This document shows, one piece after another, positions 8,645 through 17,650 of a DNA stretch of 64,000 nucleotides (position 1 is its first letter; every line of letters starts with the position of its first letter). Where the stretch lies: the NCBI RefSeq assembly GCF_007747655.1, contig NZ_CP036274.1, positions 4,402,001 to 4,466,000 on the forward strand, read 5' to 3'. The stretch comes from Anatilimnocola aggregata. GTDB taxonomy: Bacteria > Planctomycetota > Planctomycetia > Pirellulales > Pirellulaceae. Below the pieces are notes generated by a model. The model had not been told where the DNA came from and made no database searches. It saw nothing but the letters and a program-made list of their open reading frames with translations. A program made the position numbers and the translations under genes.

Positions 8645-10984
8645 ATGCCTCGAACTCACCGCTCCAACTTTTGCCAGTCTATTTTTCCGCTGCTTGTCGT
8701 TTGCAACGCGACGATGGTAAGTGCGCAGGCACCATCGGCAGAGGATGTAAAGTTCTTCGAAAATAAGATTCGTCCCGTATTGGTCAAGCACTGCTACGAG
8801 TGTCACTCCAAGGACTCGAAAGAGGTCGGAGGTAAACTTCTCGTCGATAGTCGCGATGGGTTGCATCGGGGCGGAGAATCAGGTCCGGCCTTGGTCGCCG
8901 GCAAGCCGGCCAAGAGCCTTTTGATTCAAGCTGTTCAATACGACGGCCTGCAAATGCCACCCGATCAGCCCCTGCCCGAGGCGGTCGTCAACGATCTGAT
9001 CGAATGGGTGCGACGGGGCGCGCCGGATCCTCGTCAACCCAAGGCTGTGGCGGTACGCCAGCGAGACGGTTCTACTGTTAGTGGCAACGAACCGTTGTGG
9101 TCACTCCAGCCGATCCAGAATCCGGCCGTGCCAGACGTTCTAAACGCTGAGTGGCCGCGCGATCCACTCGACCGGTTTGTGCTCGCCCGCATCGAGGCGG
9201 CGAAGCTCACACCCACCGCCGACGCAGAACCTCGCAAGCTCGCAAGGCGGCTTTATTTCGATCTGGTTGGCCTGCCCCCCACAATGAGCGCTGTCGAGGC
9301 GTTTGTTGCGGACTATGAATCGCGCGGCCCCGAAGCAACCGCGAATCTAATCGATCAACTCCTCGCCAGCCCGCAATTTGGCGAGCGCTGGGGGCGCTAT
9401 TGGCTCGATGTCGCCCGCTATGGCGAATCGAACGGCAACGATGGCTTAAGCCGAAACCCGACGTTCCCCCATGCCTGGCGTTATCGCGATTACGTCATTC
9501 AGGCCTTTAATGCCGATACACCCTTCGATCAGTTTGTGACGGAGCAGATTGCTGGCGATTTGCTCCCGGACGACTCGCCCGAACAGAAAGATCGCCAGCG
9601 GATTGCCACCGGGTTTTTGGCCTTGGGATCAAAACCAGCCAAAGCGATGAACGCCAACTTTGAGATGGACGTGGTCGCCGATCAGATCGATGCGATTGGT
9701 CGCGGCATCTTGGGTTTAAGCGTGGCCTGTGCTCGTTGCCATGACCATAAGTTTGACCCAATTCCCACCCGCGATTATTACGCGCTGGCAGGAATTTTCA
9801 CGAGCACTGAAACCATGTGGGGAACCGCGGCCCATGAAGGCTTGACGGCACCAGCCACCGATCTGCATGTGCTGCAAACTGCTCCGCACACGCCACCGCC
9901 GAAAGACTTTGTCGAGACGGTAGCAGTAACTGACTCGAACACGGGCAAGCCGAAAACCCCTCCTAAATCAAAATGGAAACCTGGTACCCCACTGGCCATG
10001 GGAGTTCGCGACCGCGCCAAGCCCGCCGATACCAAGGTGAACATTAAAGGCGAAATGGCGAAGACTGGCGAAGTGGTACCACGAGGATTTTTAACCGCCT
10101 GCGAATTGGCCGAAAAGTTGGAAGTTGACGCCACTCAAAGCGGCCGCCTGCAACTGGCCAAGTGGATCACGCACCCCTCTCATCCGCTGACCGCTCGCGT
10201 GCTGGCGAACCGCATCTGGCTGCAACTGTTTGGTGCGGGAATTGTCACAACACCAGACGATTTTGGCGTGTATGGAGAGCGGCCAACTCATCCCGAACTG
10301 CTCGACCATTTGGCGACCCGTTTGAAGGCTGGCAACTGGTCGATCAAGCAACTGATTCGCGCCATTGTCCTCAGTCGCACCTATCAACTGGCCAGCGATG
10401 CCGATGCGAAGTTAATCGAAGGGGATCCTCAAAACCGCCTGCTCACCCGCCACTCGCGCCGCCGGCTCGACGCGGAAATGCTGCGCGACAGTATGCTACA
10501 GGTCAGCGGACAATTGCAGTTGCAACCGGCCGAGGGTTCCCTCGTCAGGCACCGCGATATCCTGGTGAATTTGGCGGGTAATCTGCATCAGCCCAGCAAC
10601 CATCGCAGCATTTATCTGTGCTATCTGCGTAGTTCGCCTCCACCGGAATTGGCAGCCTTTGATCTGCCCGATTTTGCCAGCGTGATCGGGCAGCGTGACG
10701 TGAGTACGGTGCCAAACCAAGCGCTGCATCTGTACAACAGTCCGTTTGTCATCGAGCAGTCGAACCATTTTGCTCAATGGGTACTAAGCGAAACGGCCTC
10801 GGCCGAGGGGCGGCTGCGATCGGCTTGGGAGCGTGCGTTGGGGCGAGAACCCAATCAGGCTGAAATCGCGAAAGCTTTGGAATTGGTGCGTCTGACAGAA
10901 ACTGAGTTGGCCGATGAAGATAAGGCCTGGGCCAGTTTTTGCCAGGCGCTGTTGATTGCCAACGAATTTCGTTATGTCGATTAA
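8645..10984 (+). CDS. PSCyt1-DUF1549-DUF1553 exported protein
   Basis: The 779-residue protein has a signal peptide ending near VSAQ, then a planctomycete cytochrome C domain ([20 protein letters not shown], later [11 protein letters not shown]), a DUF1549 domain ([50 protein letters not shown]), a second haem-type motif [12 protein letters not shown], and a C-terminal DUF1553 domain ([33 protein letters not shown]). This is a hallmark secreted family of planctomycetes, found in many copies per genome and normally paired with DUF1501. The reaction is unknown; extracellular polymer breakdown has been suggested from the neighbourhoods these genes occupy. It is followed after 52 bp by the DUF1501 partner. 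Confidence 0.95.
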   Translation: MPRTHRSNFCQSIFPLLVVCNATMVSAQAPSAEDVKFFENKIRPVLVKHCYECHSKDSKEVGGKLLVDSRDGLHRGGESGPALVAGKPAKSLLIQAVQYDGLQMPPDQPLPEAVVNDLIEWVRRGAPDPRQPKAVAVRQRDGSTVSGNEPLWSLQPIQNPAVPDVLNAEWPRDPLDRFVLARIEAAKLTPTADAEPRKLARRLYFDLVGLPPTMSAVEAFVADYESRGPEATANLIDQLLASPQFGERWGRYWLDVARYGESNGNDGLSRNPTFPHAWRYRDYVIQAFNADTPFDQFVTEQIAGDLLPDDSPEQKDRQRIATGFLALGSKPAKAMNANFEMDVVADQIDAIGRGILGLSVACARCHDHKFDPIPTRDYYALAGIFTSTETMWGTAAHEGLTAPATDLHVLQTAPHTPPPKDFVETVAVTDSNTGKPKTPPKSKWKPGTPLAMGVRDRAKPADTKVNIKGEMAKTGEVVPRGFLTACELAEKLEVDATQSGRLQLAKWITHPSHPLTARVLANRIWLQLFGAGIVTTPDDFGVYGERPTHPELLDHLATRLKAGNWSIKQLIRAIVLSRTYQLASDADAKLIEGDPQNRLLTRHSRRRLDAEMLRDSMLQVSGQLQLQPAEGSLVRHRDILVNLAGNLHQPSNHRSIYLCYLRSSPPPELAAFDLPDFASVIGQRDVSTVPNQALHLYNSPFVIEQSNHFAQWVLSETASAEGRLRSAWERALGREPNQAEIAKALELVRLTETELADEDKAWASFCQALLIANEFRYVD

Positions 10985-11036
10985 AGTTTGCTGAACTAGC
11001 GTTGAAACAAAACCACTTTCCGGTGCGGAAGCTGTG

Positions 11037-12401
11037 ATGAATTACTCGCGACGCGACCTGCTGCAAGCAACCTCCTGTGGCTTTGGATATTTAGCCTTGC
11101 AAGCCTTGATGGGGCAGCAGGCGTCGGCGGCACCAATCGCTCCGGCGGTGCCCAACACGCTCGCGGCTCGTCAGCCGCCACTGCTTGCGCGGGCCAAGCG
11201 AGTGATCTTTCTGTGCATGAGTGGCGGGCCCGCACAGATGGACACCTTTGATTACAAACCGCAGACCGGCAATAAGAAGCATCCCGGCTCTGTTTTTCCG
11301 TTCCAACAGCATGGTGAGAGCGGCCTGTGGATTTCGGATCTGCTCCCCGAAACAGCCCGGCATGCCGACCAACTCTGTGTGATTAACGGCATGCATGCCG
11401 ATACCGGCATCCATGCTCAATCGTTCCTGCAATTGCACACCGGCGACCGTTTGCGCCAGCGCCCCAGCTTGGGCTCGTGGATCAGTTATGGACTGGGTAC
11501 CGAGAATCAGAATCTCCCCGGGTTCATCAGCCTGAATACTTCGAAAAGCTCTGTCTATTCCAGCGCCTTCCTGCCATCGATTTTCACCGGCACACCGATT
11601 GGGGTGAATGGCGAGAACATGTCGACCGCTACCATCAATAATGTGGCCAGCGATCACTTGCCGCTCCCCGCCAAACGTCGGCAACTTGACCTGGTGCAAC
11701 TGATGAATCGCCAGCACCTGGCTGAGCGCCCAGACGAACAAAAGCTGGAGAGCGTCATCCAGTCGATGGAGTTGGGCTTTCAAATGCAGGCGGAAGCGCC
11801 GGGCTGGTTGGACCTCAGCCGCGAGACGCAGGCCACTTTGGATCGTTATCGTGTCGGCAAGCAAGGCGAATCGGTTGGGGTTTGCAAACCTTCGGACTTC
11901 GGTCGCCAATGCTTGCTCGCGCGCCGCTTTGTCGAAGCGGGAGTGCGATTTGTCGAATTGAACCATGGCAGCTGGGATCAGCACAAGAATCATCGTCGCG
12001 ATCTTCAGGCCAACTGCGAAGCCACCGACGCTCCCATTGCGGCATTGCTGGAGGATCTCAAACAGCGCGGCTTACTCGAAGATACCTTGGTCATCTGGGG
12101 CGGCGAATTTGGACGCCCTGGTCTCACGCCGGATGACGGCAAGAACGAAACTGATCACAATTACCGCGGCTTTACCTTCTGGCTCGCCGGTGGCGGTGTG
12201 AAAGGTGGCTATGTGCACGGCAAAACGAATGAGACCGGCGCGCAAGCTGTCGAAGGAAAAGTCCACTTCCGTGACCTGCATGCCACGATCTTTCACCTGC
12301 TGGGACTGCCCGCCAACGAGCTCACCTATTGGTACGCTGGCCGCGACCATCGGCTCACAGGCCCCGAGGGGGGGCAGGTAGTTCACGACCTATTTGCCTG
12401 A
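11037..12401 (+). CDS. DUF1501 family Tat-exported protein
   Basis: The 454-residue protein opens with [20 protein letters not shown], a twin-arginine export signal, and then [20 protein letters not shown], the DUF1501 opening strand. [16 protein letters not shown] and [20 protein letters not shown] near the C-terminus are the conserved sulfatase/phosphatase-like metal site region, and [20 protein letters not shown] follows. DUF1501 proteins belong to the alkaline phosphatase superfamily fold; their substrates are not known. A GTG three bases upstream is in frame, but the ATG at 11037 behind GCGGAAGC was chosen. It is the partner of the DUF1553 gene 52 bp upstream. Confidence 0.92.
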   Translation: MNYSRRDLLQATSCGFGYLALQALMGQQASAAPIAPAVPNTLAARQPPLLARAKRVIFLCMSGGPAQMDTFDYKPQTGNKKHPGSVFPFQQHGESGLWISDLLPETARHADQLCVINGMHADTGIHAQSFLQLHTGDRLRQRPSLGSWISYGLGTENQNLPGFISLNTSKSSVYSSAFLPSIFTGTPIGVNGENMSTATINNVASDHLPLPAKRRQLDLVQLMNRQHLAERPDEQKLESVIQSMELGFQMQAEAPGWLDLSRETQATLDRYRVGKQGESVGVCKPSDFGRQCLLARRFVEAGVRFVELNHGSWDQHKNHRRDLQANCEATDAPIAALLEDLKQRGLLEDTLVIWGGEFGRPGLTPDDGKNETDHNYRGFTFWLAGGGVKGGYVHGKTNETGAQAVEGKVHFRDLHATIFHLLGLPANELTYWYAGRDHRLTGPEGGQVVHDLFA

Positions 12402-12795
12402 GCACTCGGGGACTCAGCTTGGCAAGTTGCCGTCGGTTTGCAATCGGCCAACTAAAATTCGCTCGGCAGGATGCGCAGTCAGGCTAGTTTCTGTCCTGCG
12501 CCTTCAACTCACCGTTCGCCTCTGAGCCACGACAATCAGAGACAATCACGCCAGCGCGAACCAGCCGATTTGGAATCTTCAACAGCGCCAAAACGCAGAG
12601 CGGCAAAGGTGCTGGTTCCGTTCATGTTGTTCTCCAACGAGAGATGCCAAGCGGGTCTCAAGCAGCGCATCGACGAGCGCCGGCCTCAAACAGGGCTTTC
12701 GATGAACGCCGTCAGAACCGAGCGAGAACTTGAAGGCAGCGTTTGCCGATCGGTCAGCGACAACACCTTAACATCGCAACAGGTATACTCCTGCG
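12402..12795. other. Intergenic spacer before the ECF sigma gene
   Basis: This 394-bp stretch holds no convincing gene. An open frame from 12471 runs through it into the sigma gene but has no family resemblance. A five-base inverted repeat CTGAG/CTCAG spans the DUF1501 stop (about 12399-12418) and is too weak to call a terminator. The only promoter-like element is TATACT near the right end. Confidence 0.5.
12784..12789 (+). promoter_or_regulatory. Possible -10 element of the ECF sigma gene
   Basis: TATACT matches five of six positions of the housekeeping -10 consensus and ends six bases before the GTG at 12796. A start six or seven bases downstream would make the message leaderless. No good TTGACA lies at the right spacing (the hexamer there is CAACAC), so this is a weak call. 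Confidence 0.3.
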
Positions 12796-13362
12796 GTGAA
12801 TACGACGTCGCTATCTTTGCTCGATCGTCTCAGCCGCGGCTCGGACCAAGCTGCCTGGAGCCGGTTTGTCGACTTGTACACGCCGCTGCTGCTCGCGTGG
12901 TGCAAGCGACTGGGATTGTCGGACGCTGATTCAGCCGACCTGATGCAAACCGTGTTCGTAACGCTCTGCGAAAAACTGCCGGCGTTTCGGTACGACCCGG
13001 CGCACAGCTTTCGCGCATGGCTCAAAACGGTGCTGCTGAATTCCTGGCGAAACCAGGCCCGCAAGCAGCGATCAGGCACCCCCGGAGCAGCTGCTGCGCT
13101 AGACCCCGATCAGCTGCCCGACACCGATCCGCGGTTGCAACTGGACGAAGCCGAGTATCGCTCGCACCTTGTGCGTCGCGCCCTCGCGATGATTCAGGAG
13201 CAATTCGAGCCGACTACCGCGCGAGCCTGTTGGGAATTTGTCGTTGAGGAGCGGCCCGCGCAGGAGGTGGCGGACGAACTGGGTATTAGTGTGAATTCCG
13301 TGTATCTCGCCAAATCGCGAGTACTTCGGCACTTGCGGCAAGAACTGCGTTGGCTACTCTGA
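12796..13362 (+). CDS. ECF-type RNA polymerase sigma factor
   Basis: The 188-residue protein has region 2 at about residues 20-80 (WSRFVDLYTPLLLAWCKRLG, DADSADLMQTVFVTLCEKLP, FRAWLKTVLLNSWRNQARKQ) and region 4 at about 125-185 (ARACWEFVVEERPAQEVADE, then LGISVNSVYLAKSRVLRHLR, the helix-turn-helix). It would direct RNA polymerase to a dedicated promoter set in the cytoplasm. The Ser/Thr kinase gene 120 bp downstream is the usual partner of planctomycete ECF groups, and that kinase carries an anti-sigma type zinc finger. The start is a GTG; the region-2 alignment leaves little room for another. Confidence 0.9.
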   Translation: MNTTSLSLLDRLSRGSDQAAWSRFVDLYTPLLLAWCKRLGLSDADSADLMQTVFVTLCEKLPAFRYDPAHSFRAWLKTVLLNSWRNQARKQRSGTPGAAAALDPDQLPDTDPRLQLDEAEYRSHLVRRALAMIQEQFEPTTARACWEFVVEERPAQEVADELGISVNSVYLAKSRVLRHLRQELRWLL

Positions 13363-13482
13363 CGACCAACGGTTCTCTTGATTTTCGGCGTTTCTCAAGA
13401 ATTTCCAAAAGGAGGTGACAGGTTTTCCATAACGACGTGTACTGTTCCTGCCAACATCGCGTCCGCGAAAGAGATATCTGCC

Positions 13483-15909
13483 ATGCCTCCCCAGGTTACC
13501 TGTCCGCCGAACCGCGCGCTCGAGCATTTTTTGCTCGGCCGGTTGGAGGACGAGGATTCACTGTCGCTGGAAAACCACCTGACCAGTTGCACCAATTGCC
13601 AACAGCAATTGACAACCTTGGCGGCGGAAGATGAGTTCGTAGAGACGCTGCGGCTGTATTCGCGTCTGACCCCAGCCCATGAATCATTCGCATACTTGCC
13701 AGATGCCCCCGAGGAACTGGTTAAGTTGCTCGTGCCGCATTTCAAACAGATAACCCTGGCCATCGAAAGTACGATCGCGCTGCCGGTCTCCGCCGCCGAT
13801 ACGCCGACTTTTCCCAAAGGTTTACCTCTGCCCGCCACCTCGGCCGCCGACCCCTCACTGCCAAAGACAATCGGGCGGTACGAGATTCAAGGTGTGCTGG
13901 GGAGCGGGGGCATGGGGACTGTGCTCCATGCGCATGATCCGCTGCTCAAACGATCGGTGGCGATCAAGGTCATTCATGGCGAACTGCTTGCCGAAAAGGG
14001 TATCGCGACCCGCTTAGTGCGTGAAGCCCAAGCGGCTGCGGCAATCGAGCATGACCACATCGTTGCGATCTACTCGGTAGAAACGCACGAAGGTTTGCCG
14101 TGCATCGTTATGCCGATGTTGCGAGGTGTAACGCTCAAGCGGTGCTTGGAAGAAACCACGGGCCCACTGCCACTGGCCGAGATCCTGCGAATCGGACGCG
14201 AAGCTGCCAGCGGTCTGGCTGCCGCGCACTCCGCGGGTCTGATTCACTGTGACATCAAGCCCGCCAATCTTTGGCTTGAAACGCCGCGTGGACGTGTAAA
14301 GGTACTGGACTTCGGCCTGGCAATTGTCCACGGCGAGAACGATGCCGACACCGAGGCAATCTCCGGCACACCCGGGTATTTGGCGCCCGAGCAAGCTCGC
14401 GGCTTAGCCCTTGACCAGCGTTCCGACCTATTCAGTCTGGGCTGCGTGCTCTATCGCATGGCGACGGGGATTTCTCCATTCACAGGTGAACGGCGGATGC
14501 GGGCCTTATGGACGGTGCTTTCCGATCCACCGCCCCCCGCGACGAAGTTGAATCCCAAAGTCCCTACCGAGCTGAGCGACTTGATCGGCCGCATGCTAGC
14601 GCGCGATCCAAGCGAGCGGCCTGCAACTTCGGCTGCCGTTGTCGAAGCCTTGGAATCATTCGAGCGGCGTCTTGTCGATCAGCAATATCGCATGATTCGC
14701 CGACGCTGGTTCGCGGCCATGTTGGCAGTGGCGTTGATGAGTGGCTGTGCAGTTGCCTGGTGGGGAATGATGAACACACCAGCGGCTGAGGCTCCGGTGA
14801 AGGTGACTTTCAGCGGCGATGAGCCCTCGTTCGCCGTGGTGCTGCGACGCGATGGGCACGAGCAATCGTTGACGCTCGGCCGCGAAAAAACGCTCGACCT
14901 ACAGCCGGGCGATTACACCGTCCGACCGGCGACCGAACTGCCAGGCCGGAGACTCGTGCCCGATCATTTTTCGGTGCTTGCTGACAAACCACAGGCACTG
15001 CGAATCGCACTTGTGGGCGAGATCACACAGCATGTGACGCATACTCAACCGGTGACCTGCGTTGCCGTGCGGCCCGGGTTGACTCCTCTGGTGTTGTCTG
15101 CAGGCCTCGACCGTACCTTGGTCGCCTGGGATCCCACGTCTTCAGCCACTCCGCGCTTTGTCGATCTACCACACGCTGCCCGCTGTTTGGCGGTTTCTCC
15201 CGATGGCAATTACGTGGCGACGGCGGGCGGTAACAAGCAGCCGCCCGCGGAACTGGCGATTCGGATTTGGGATGCACAGAAACTGATTCCGCGCGGAGAG
15301 CCCCTCGCCGGACATACCCGCATGATCACAGCGCTGAGCTATTCACCAAACGGTGAGCGAATCGCATCAGCTGGAGCAGATGGCGTATTGCTCTGGAATT
15401 TGAACACGGGTGAATCGCAAGCGCTCGTCCAGGAATCACCTCAAGTCATGTTCGCCCTCGCCTACTCTGCCGATGGCAATCAATTGCTGACTGGCAGTGA
15501 CGAGGGGCAAGTCGTCGTTTGGGATAATCGCACACGCAAACGAGAGAGAGAGTACAGCGCCGGTTCTGCTGCGGTGCGCGCCGTAGCATTTCTTTCCGAA
15601 CGACTGGTGGCCGCTGGTGACGATGGCGTCATCCGCATCTGGAACGCGGGCGCGCTTCAGCACGAATGGCTCGGTCACACAGAGCCTGTGTTGGCACTCG
15701 CCGTTTCTTCTGATGGCAGACAAATATTGTCGGGCGATGCTGCAGGAACGATTCGCGTCTGGTCGGTACCTTCCGGCCAGACAACTCATGTTTTGACGGG
15801 ACACGATCGGGCGGTGCAAGCCGTCGCGTTTGTGGGCAACGGGAGACAGGCAGTATCCGGCGGCGCCGATGGCGTCGTTCGTTTATGGCAGTTGCCATTT
15901 AGAGATTGA
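13483..15909 (+). CDS. Ser/Thr protein kinase with N-terminal anti-sigma zinc finger and WD40 repeats
   Basis: The 808-residue protein joins four parts. Residues about 10-45 hold HLTSCTNC, the HxxxCxxC pattern of zinc-binding anti-sigma domains. Residues about 130-395 are a Hanks-type kinase: GSGGMGTVLHAHD (glycine loop), VAIKVI (ATP lysine), HCDIKPANL (catalytic loop, HCD in place of HRD), LDFGLA and GTPGYLAPEQ. One membrane segment follows (about 408-428), and then an outside region with seven WD40 repeats (about 520-808), such as SAGADGVLLWN and SGGADGVVRLWQ. It likely senses a signal outside and controls the neighbouring ECF sigma factor; that link is inferred from the zinc finger and the adjacency. 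The longer frame from 13378 starts at TTG, so the ATG was preferred. Confidence 0.9.
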   Translation: MPPQVTCPPNRALEHFLLGRLEDEDSLSLENHLTSCTNCQQQLTTLAAEDEFVETLRLYSRLTPAHESFAYLPDAPEELVKLLVPHFKQITLAIESTIALPVSAADTPTFPKGLPLPATSAADPSLPKTIGRYEIQGVLGSGGMGTVLHAHDPLLKRSVAIKVIHGELLAEKGIATRLVREAQAAAAIEHDHIVAIYSVETHEGLPCIVMPMLRGVTLKRCLEETTGPLPLAEILRIGREAASGLAAAHSAGLIHCDIKPANLWLETPRGRVKVLDFGLAIVHGENDADTEAISGTPGYLAPEQARGLALDQRSDLFSLGCVLYRMATGISPFTGERRMRALWTVLSDPPPPATKLNPKVPTELSDLIGRMLARDPSERPATSAAVVEALESFERRLVDQQYRMIRRRWFAAMLAVALMSGCAVAWWGMMNTPAAEAPVKVTFSGDEPSFAVVLRRDGHEQSLTLGREKTLDLQPGDYTVRPATELPGRRLVPDHFSVLADKPQALRIALVGEITQHVTHTQPVTCVAVRPGLTPLVLSAGLDRTLVAWDPTSSATPRFVDLPHAARCLAVSPDGNYVATAGGNKQPPAELAIRIWDAQKLIPRGEPLAGHTRMITALSYSPNGERIASAGADGVLLWNLNTGESQALVQESPQVMFALAYSADGNQLLTGSDEGQVVVWDNRTRKREREYSAGSAAVRAVAFLSERLVAAGDDGVIRIWNAGALQHEWLGHTEPVLALAVSSDGRQILSGDAAGTIRVWSVPSGQTTHVLTGHDRAVQAVAFVGNGRQAVSGGADGVVRLWQLPFRD

Positions 15910-15925
15910 TTGGTTTGATCGTGGC

Positions 15926-15942
15926 CAGCGGGTGTTCCGCTG
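15926..15942 (+). promoter_or_regulatory. Leader hairpin A upstream of the first paralog
   Basis: CAGCGG-GTGTT-CCGCTG forms a six-pair stem with a five-base loop, 38 bases before the ATG at 15980. The surrounding leader (GGTTTG and GTGG before, CTTTAGTT after) recurs before the second paralog. Compared with hairpin B, two stem pairs differ on both sides (A-T to G-C and G-C to A-T), so pairing is preserved. Confidence 0.5.
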
Positions 15943-15979
15943 ACAAGCGTACTTTAGTTTGCAGCTGAGGAGTTTAGAT

Positions 15980-16690
15980 ATGTTGTTGTCACGCACTAGT
16001 TGGTTGGCGTCCGTCGTTGCCGGATGCCTGTTGTTCTCTGGCACCACTGCGTCGGGTCAACAGACCGAAGCCGACGAGACGTCGAACGTCGTCGAGCAGA
16101 TCGCGCTCGCAGCGGAATTGACCGCGTTTGGCCGGGGCGAATTGACCGATGCCACAGGTGTCAAGGACTTCAAGTCGGCAGAAGCACTGGTCGCTGCCGG
16201 CGGCATCCTGCTGCGAATCCACAAGCAAAGCGGCGGCAAAATGGCACCGTCAGATGCCACGGTGATGGATCAAGACGGCAAGGCGGTGGCGGAGGAAAGC
16301 GGCGCAGCCGAGTCGCTCGCCGACGAAGCGGCCGCGCTGTTTGATGAGGCCCGCGCCCTCCCCTCGAAGGACAAGGCCGCACTCGAAGCACAAATCAAGC
16401 AAGCGCAGACCGTCACAGCTCGCGCCGGCGGGTTAGGGCCACGGGTCGTCAGTCGCACGATTGTGACGGGCCACGCCCATACAGTTCGCATGGCGGTCCG
16501 GCCAAACGCTCCCGCGGTCGTTGTGCATGGGACGGCCAAAACTCACTTTCAAGCAATCGGTCCCGGCGGTAAAGTTATCTGGCACAGCCACGGCCCCAGG
16601 GGCATTTATCATCCCGGTGGTGCGAAAGACGTCACGCTCAAGGTTTTCAATCACGGCCCAGTTACCAAATACAAAGTCATTGGCAACTGA
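15980..16690 (+). CDS. Secreted protein of unknown function, tandem paralog 1
   Basis: I do not recognise the family. A signal peptide (WLASVVAGCLLFSGTTASGQ) is followed by a helical region, ALAAELTAFGRGELTDATGV then LVAAGGILLRIHKQSGGK, a second helix EAAALFDEARALPSKDKAAL, and a C-terminal beta-rich half (VVVHGTAKTHFQAIGPGGKV, then IWHSHGPRGIYHPGGAKDVT) that looks like a small PPC-type sandwich. It is 236 residues long. The next gene is a clear paralog, colinear over its whole length. AGGAG at 15968 sits 8 bases before the ATG; the TTG seven codons earlier was rejected. Its place between the kinase and the caspase hints at a role in the same envelope process, which is inference. Confidence 0.75.
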   Translation: MLLSRTSWLASVVAGCLLFSGTTASGQQTEADETSNVVEQIALAAELTAFGRGELTDATGVKDFKSAEALVAAGGILLRIHKQSGGKMAPSDATVMDQDGKAVAEESGAAESLADEAAALFDEARALPSKDKAALEAQIKQAQTVTARAGGLGPRVVSRTIVTGHAHTVRMAVRPNAPAVVVHGTAKTHFQAIGPGGKVIWHSHGPRGIYHPGGAKDVTLKVFNHGPVTKYKVIGN

Positions 16691-16721
16691 GGCGGCAATT
16701 AACGCTTGAAAGGTTTGTGGT

Positions 16722-16738
16722 CGACGGATGTTCCGTCG
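16722..16738 (+). promoter_or_regulatory. Leader hairpin B upstream of the second paralog
   Basis: CGACGG-ATGTT-CCGTCG has the same size, loop length and near-identical loop as hairpin A and lies 36 bases before the ATG at 16774. The flanks GGTTTG, GTGG and CTTTAGTT are shared in the same order. Two of six stem pairs differ from hairpin A with both partners changed. Confidence 0.5.
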
Positions 16739-16773
16739 CCTTTAGTTCCCATTTGAAGAAGGAAGATCAGCTC

Positions 16774-17523
16774 ATGTTCATGTCTCGATCAGGTTGGTTG
16801 GCTGCGGTTGTTGCCGCATGCATGATGTTCTCAGTCACAGTCGCGCAGGCTCAGAAGGCGGTTGAGGGATCTGCGGACCAAACAGAAGCAGAGAAGACCG
16901 CCGAACTCGTTGAAAAAGTGGCTCTCGCCGCGGAATTGACCGCCTTCGGCCGGGGCGAACTGGCCGACGCAACAGGCCTCAAGGATTTCAAATCACCCGA
17001 AGCACTCGTCGCCGCTGGCGGAATTCTTCTGCGACTTCACAAGCAAACCGGAGGTAAAGTGAATCCAGCCAATGCCGAGGTGACGGAAGATGGAAAAGCG
17101 GTAGCGGCAGAAGGTGAGACCAACTCGTTTGCTCATGAAGCAGCGGCCCTGTTTGATGAAGCTCGCGCGTTGCCCTCCAAGGACAAGTCAGCTTTAGAAG
17201 CGCAGATCAAGCAAGCTGAGCTGGTGACGGAACGTGGTGCTGTGGGGGGCCCCAGGGTCATCAGCCGCATCGTCAAGTCGGGCAAAGCTCAGCATGTGGA
17301 TTTAGCCTTTGAGCCGCATTCGCCCGCGTCGATTTCGATGCGCGGAACCGGCAAGGTTCAATTTGAAGTGATCGGTCCAGGGGGCAAGGTACTGTGGCAC
17401 AGCCAAGGTTCGTGGGGCTTTTACAACTTTCAACCTGGCAGAGCTGCTGACAACAAAGGAATCAAGATCAAGGTGATTAACGGCGGCGGACCACCAGTCG
17501 CTTACACAATTACCACCAACTAA
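16774..17523 (+). CDS. Secreted protein of unknown function, tandem paralog 2
   Basis: The 249-residue protein is a paralog of the gene 84 bp upstream. The signal peptide MFMSRSGWLAAVVAACMMFS is followed by the shared block ALAAELTAFGRGELADATGL, then LVAAGGILLRLHKQTGGK, the shared EAAALFDEARALPSKDK helix, and a beta-rich end (FEVIGPGGKVLWHSQGSWGF). Differences cluster in the linkers after the signal peptide and before the C-terminal half, as expected after duplication. GAAGGAAGA lies 9-17 bases before the ATG at 16774; the longer frame from 16717 would translate through the leader hairpin and was rejected. No family is recognised. Confidence 0.75.
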   Translation: MFMSRSGWLAAVVAACMMFSVTVAQAQKAVEGSADQTEAEKTAELVEKVALAAELTAFGRGELADATGLKDFKSPEALVAAGGILLRLHKQTGGKVNPANAEVTEDGKAVAAEGETNSFAHEAAALFDEARALPSKDKSALEAQIKQAELVTERGAVGGPRVISRIVKSGKAQHVDLAFEPHSPASISMRGTGKVQFEVIGPGGKVLWHSQGSWGFYNFQPGRAADNKGIKIKVINGGGPPVAYTITTN

Positions 17524-17545
17524 CCAAGTTGCGAACTGCACGATG

Positions 17546-17583
17546 TCGTATTTGGACGGGCTGCCAGGTCTGTCCAAATACGA
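17546..17583 (+). terminator. Hairpin between the paralog pair and the caspase gene
   Basis: TCGTATTTGGAC (17546-17557) and GTCCAAATACGA (17572-17583) are perfect 12-bp inverted repeats around a 14-base loop. They start 22 bases after the stop of paralog 2. There is no T-run, so it may be a factor-dependent terminator, an RNA stabiliser or a protein site rather than an intrinsic terminator. A weaker GTTCCG/CGGAAC pair follows at 17589-17613. Confidence 0.5.
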
Positions 17584-17650
17584 TCCACGTTCCGTCCGAT
17601 CCAACGTCGGAACTGTTTGACCCACTACCCCACGATCACCGAGTCCTGCC

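Noticed and set aside
12471-12929. 152-codon open frame before the sigma gene
   Set aside because: It has no domain, runs out of frame into the sigma gene and crosses the promoter-like region.
13408-13418. AAAGGAGGTGA, a near-perfect ribosome binding site before the kinase gene
   Set aside because: It lies about 65 bases before the chosen ATG and no ATG or GTG in the kinase frame follows at 5-12 bases, so it looks coincidental or serves no gene I can identify.
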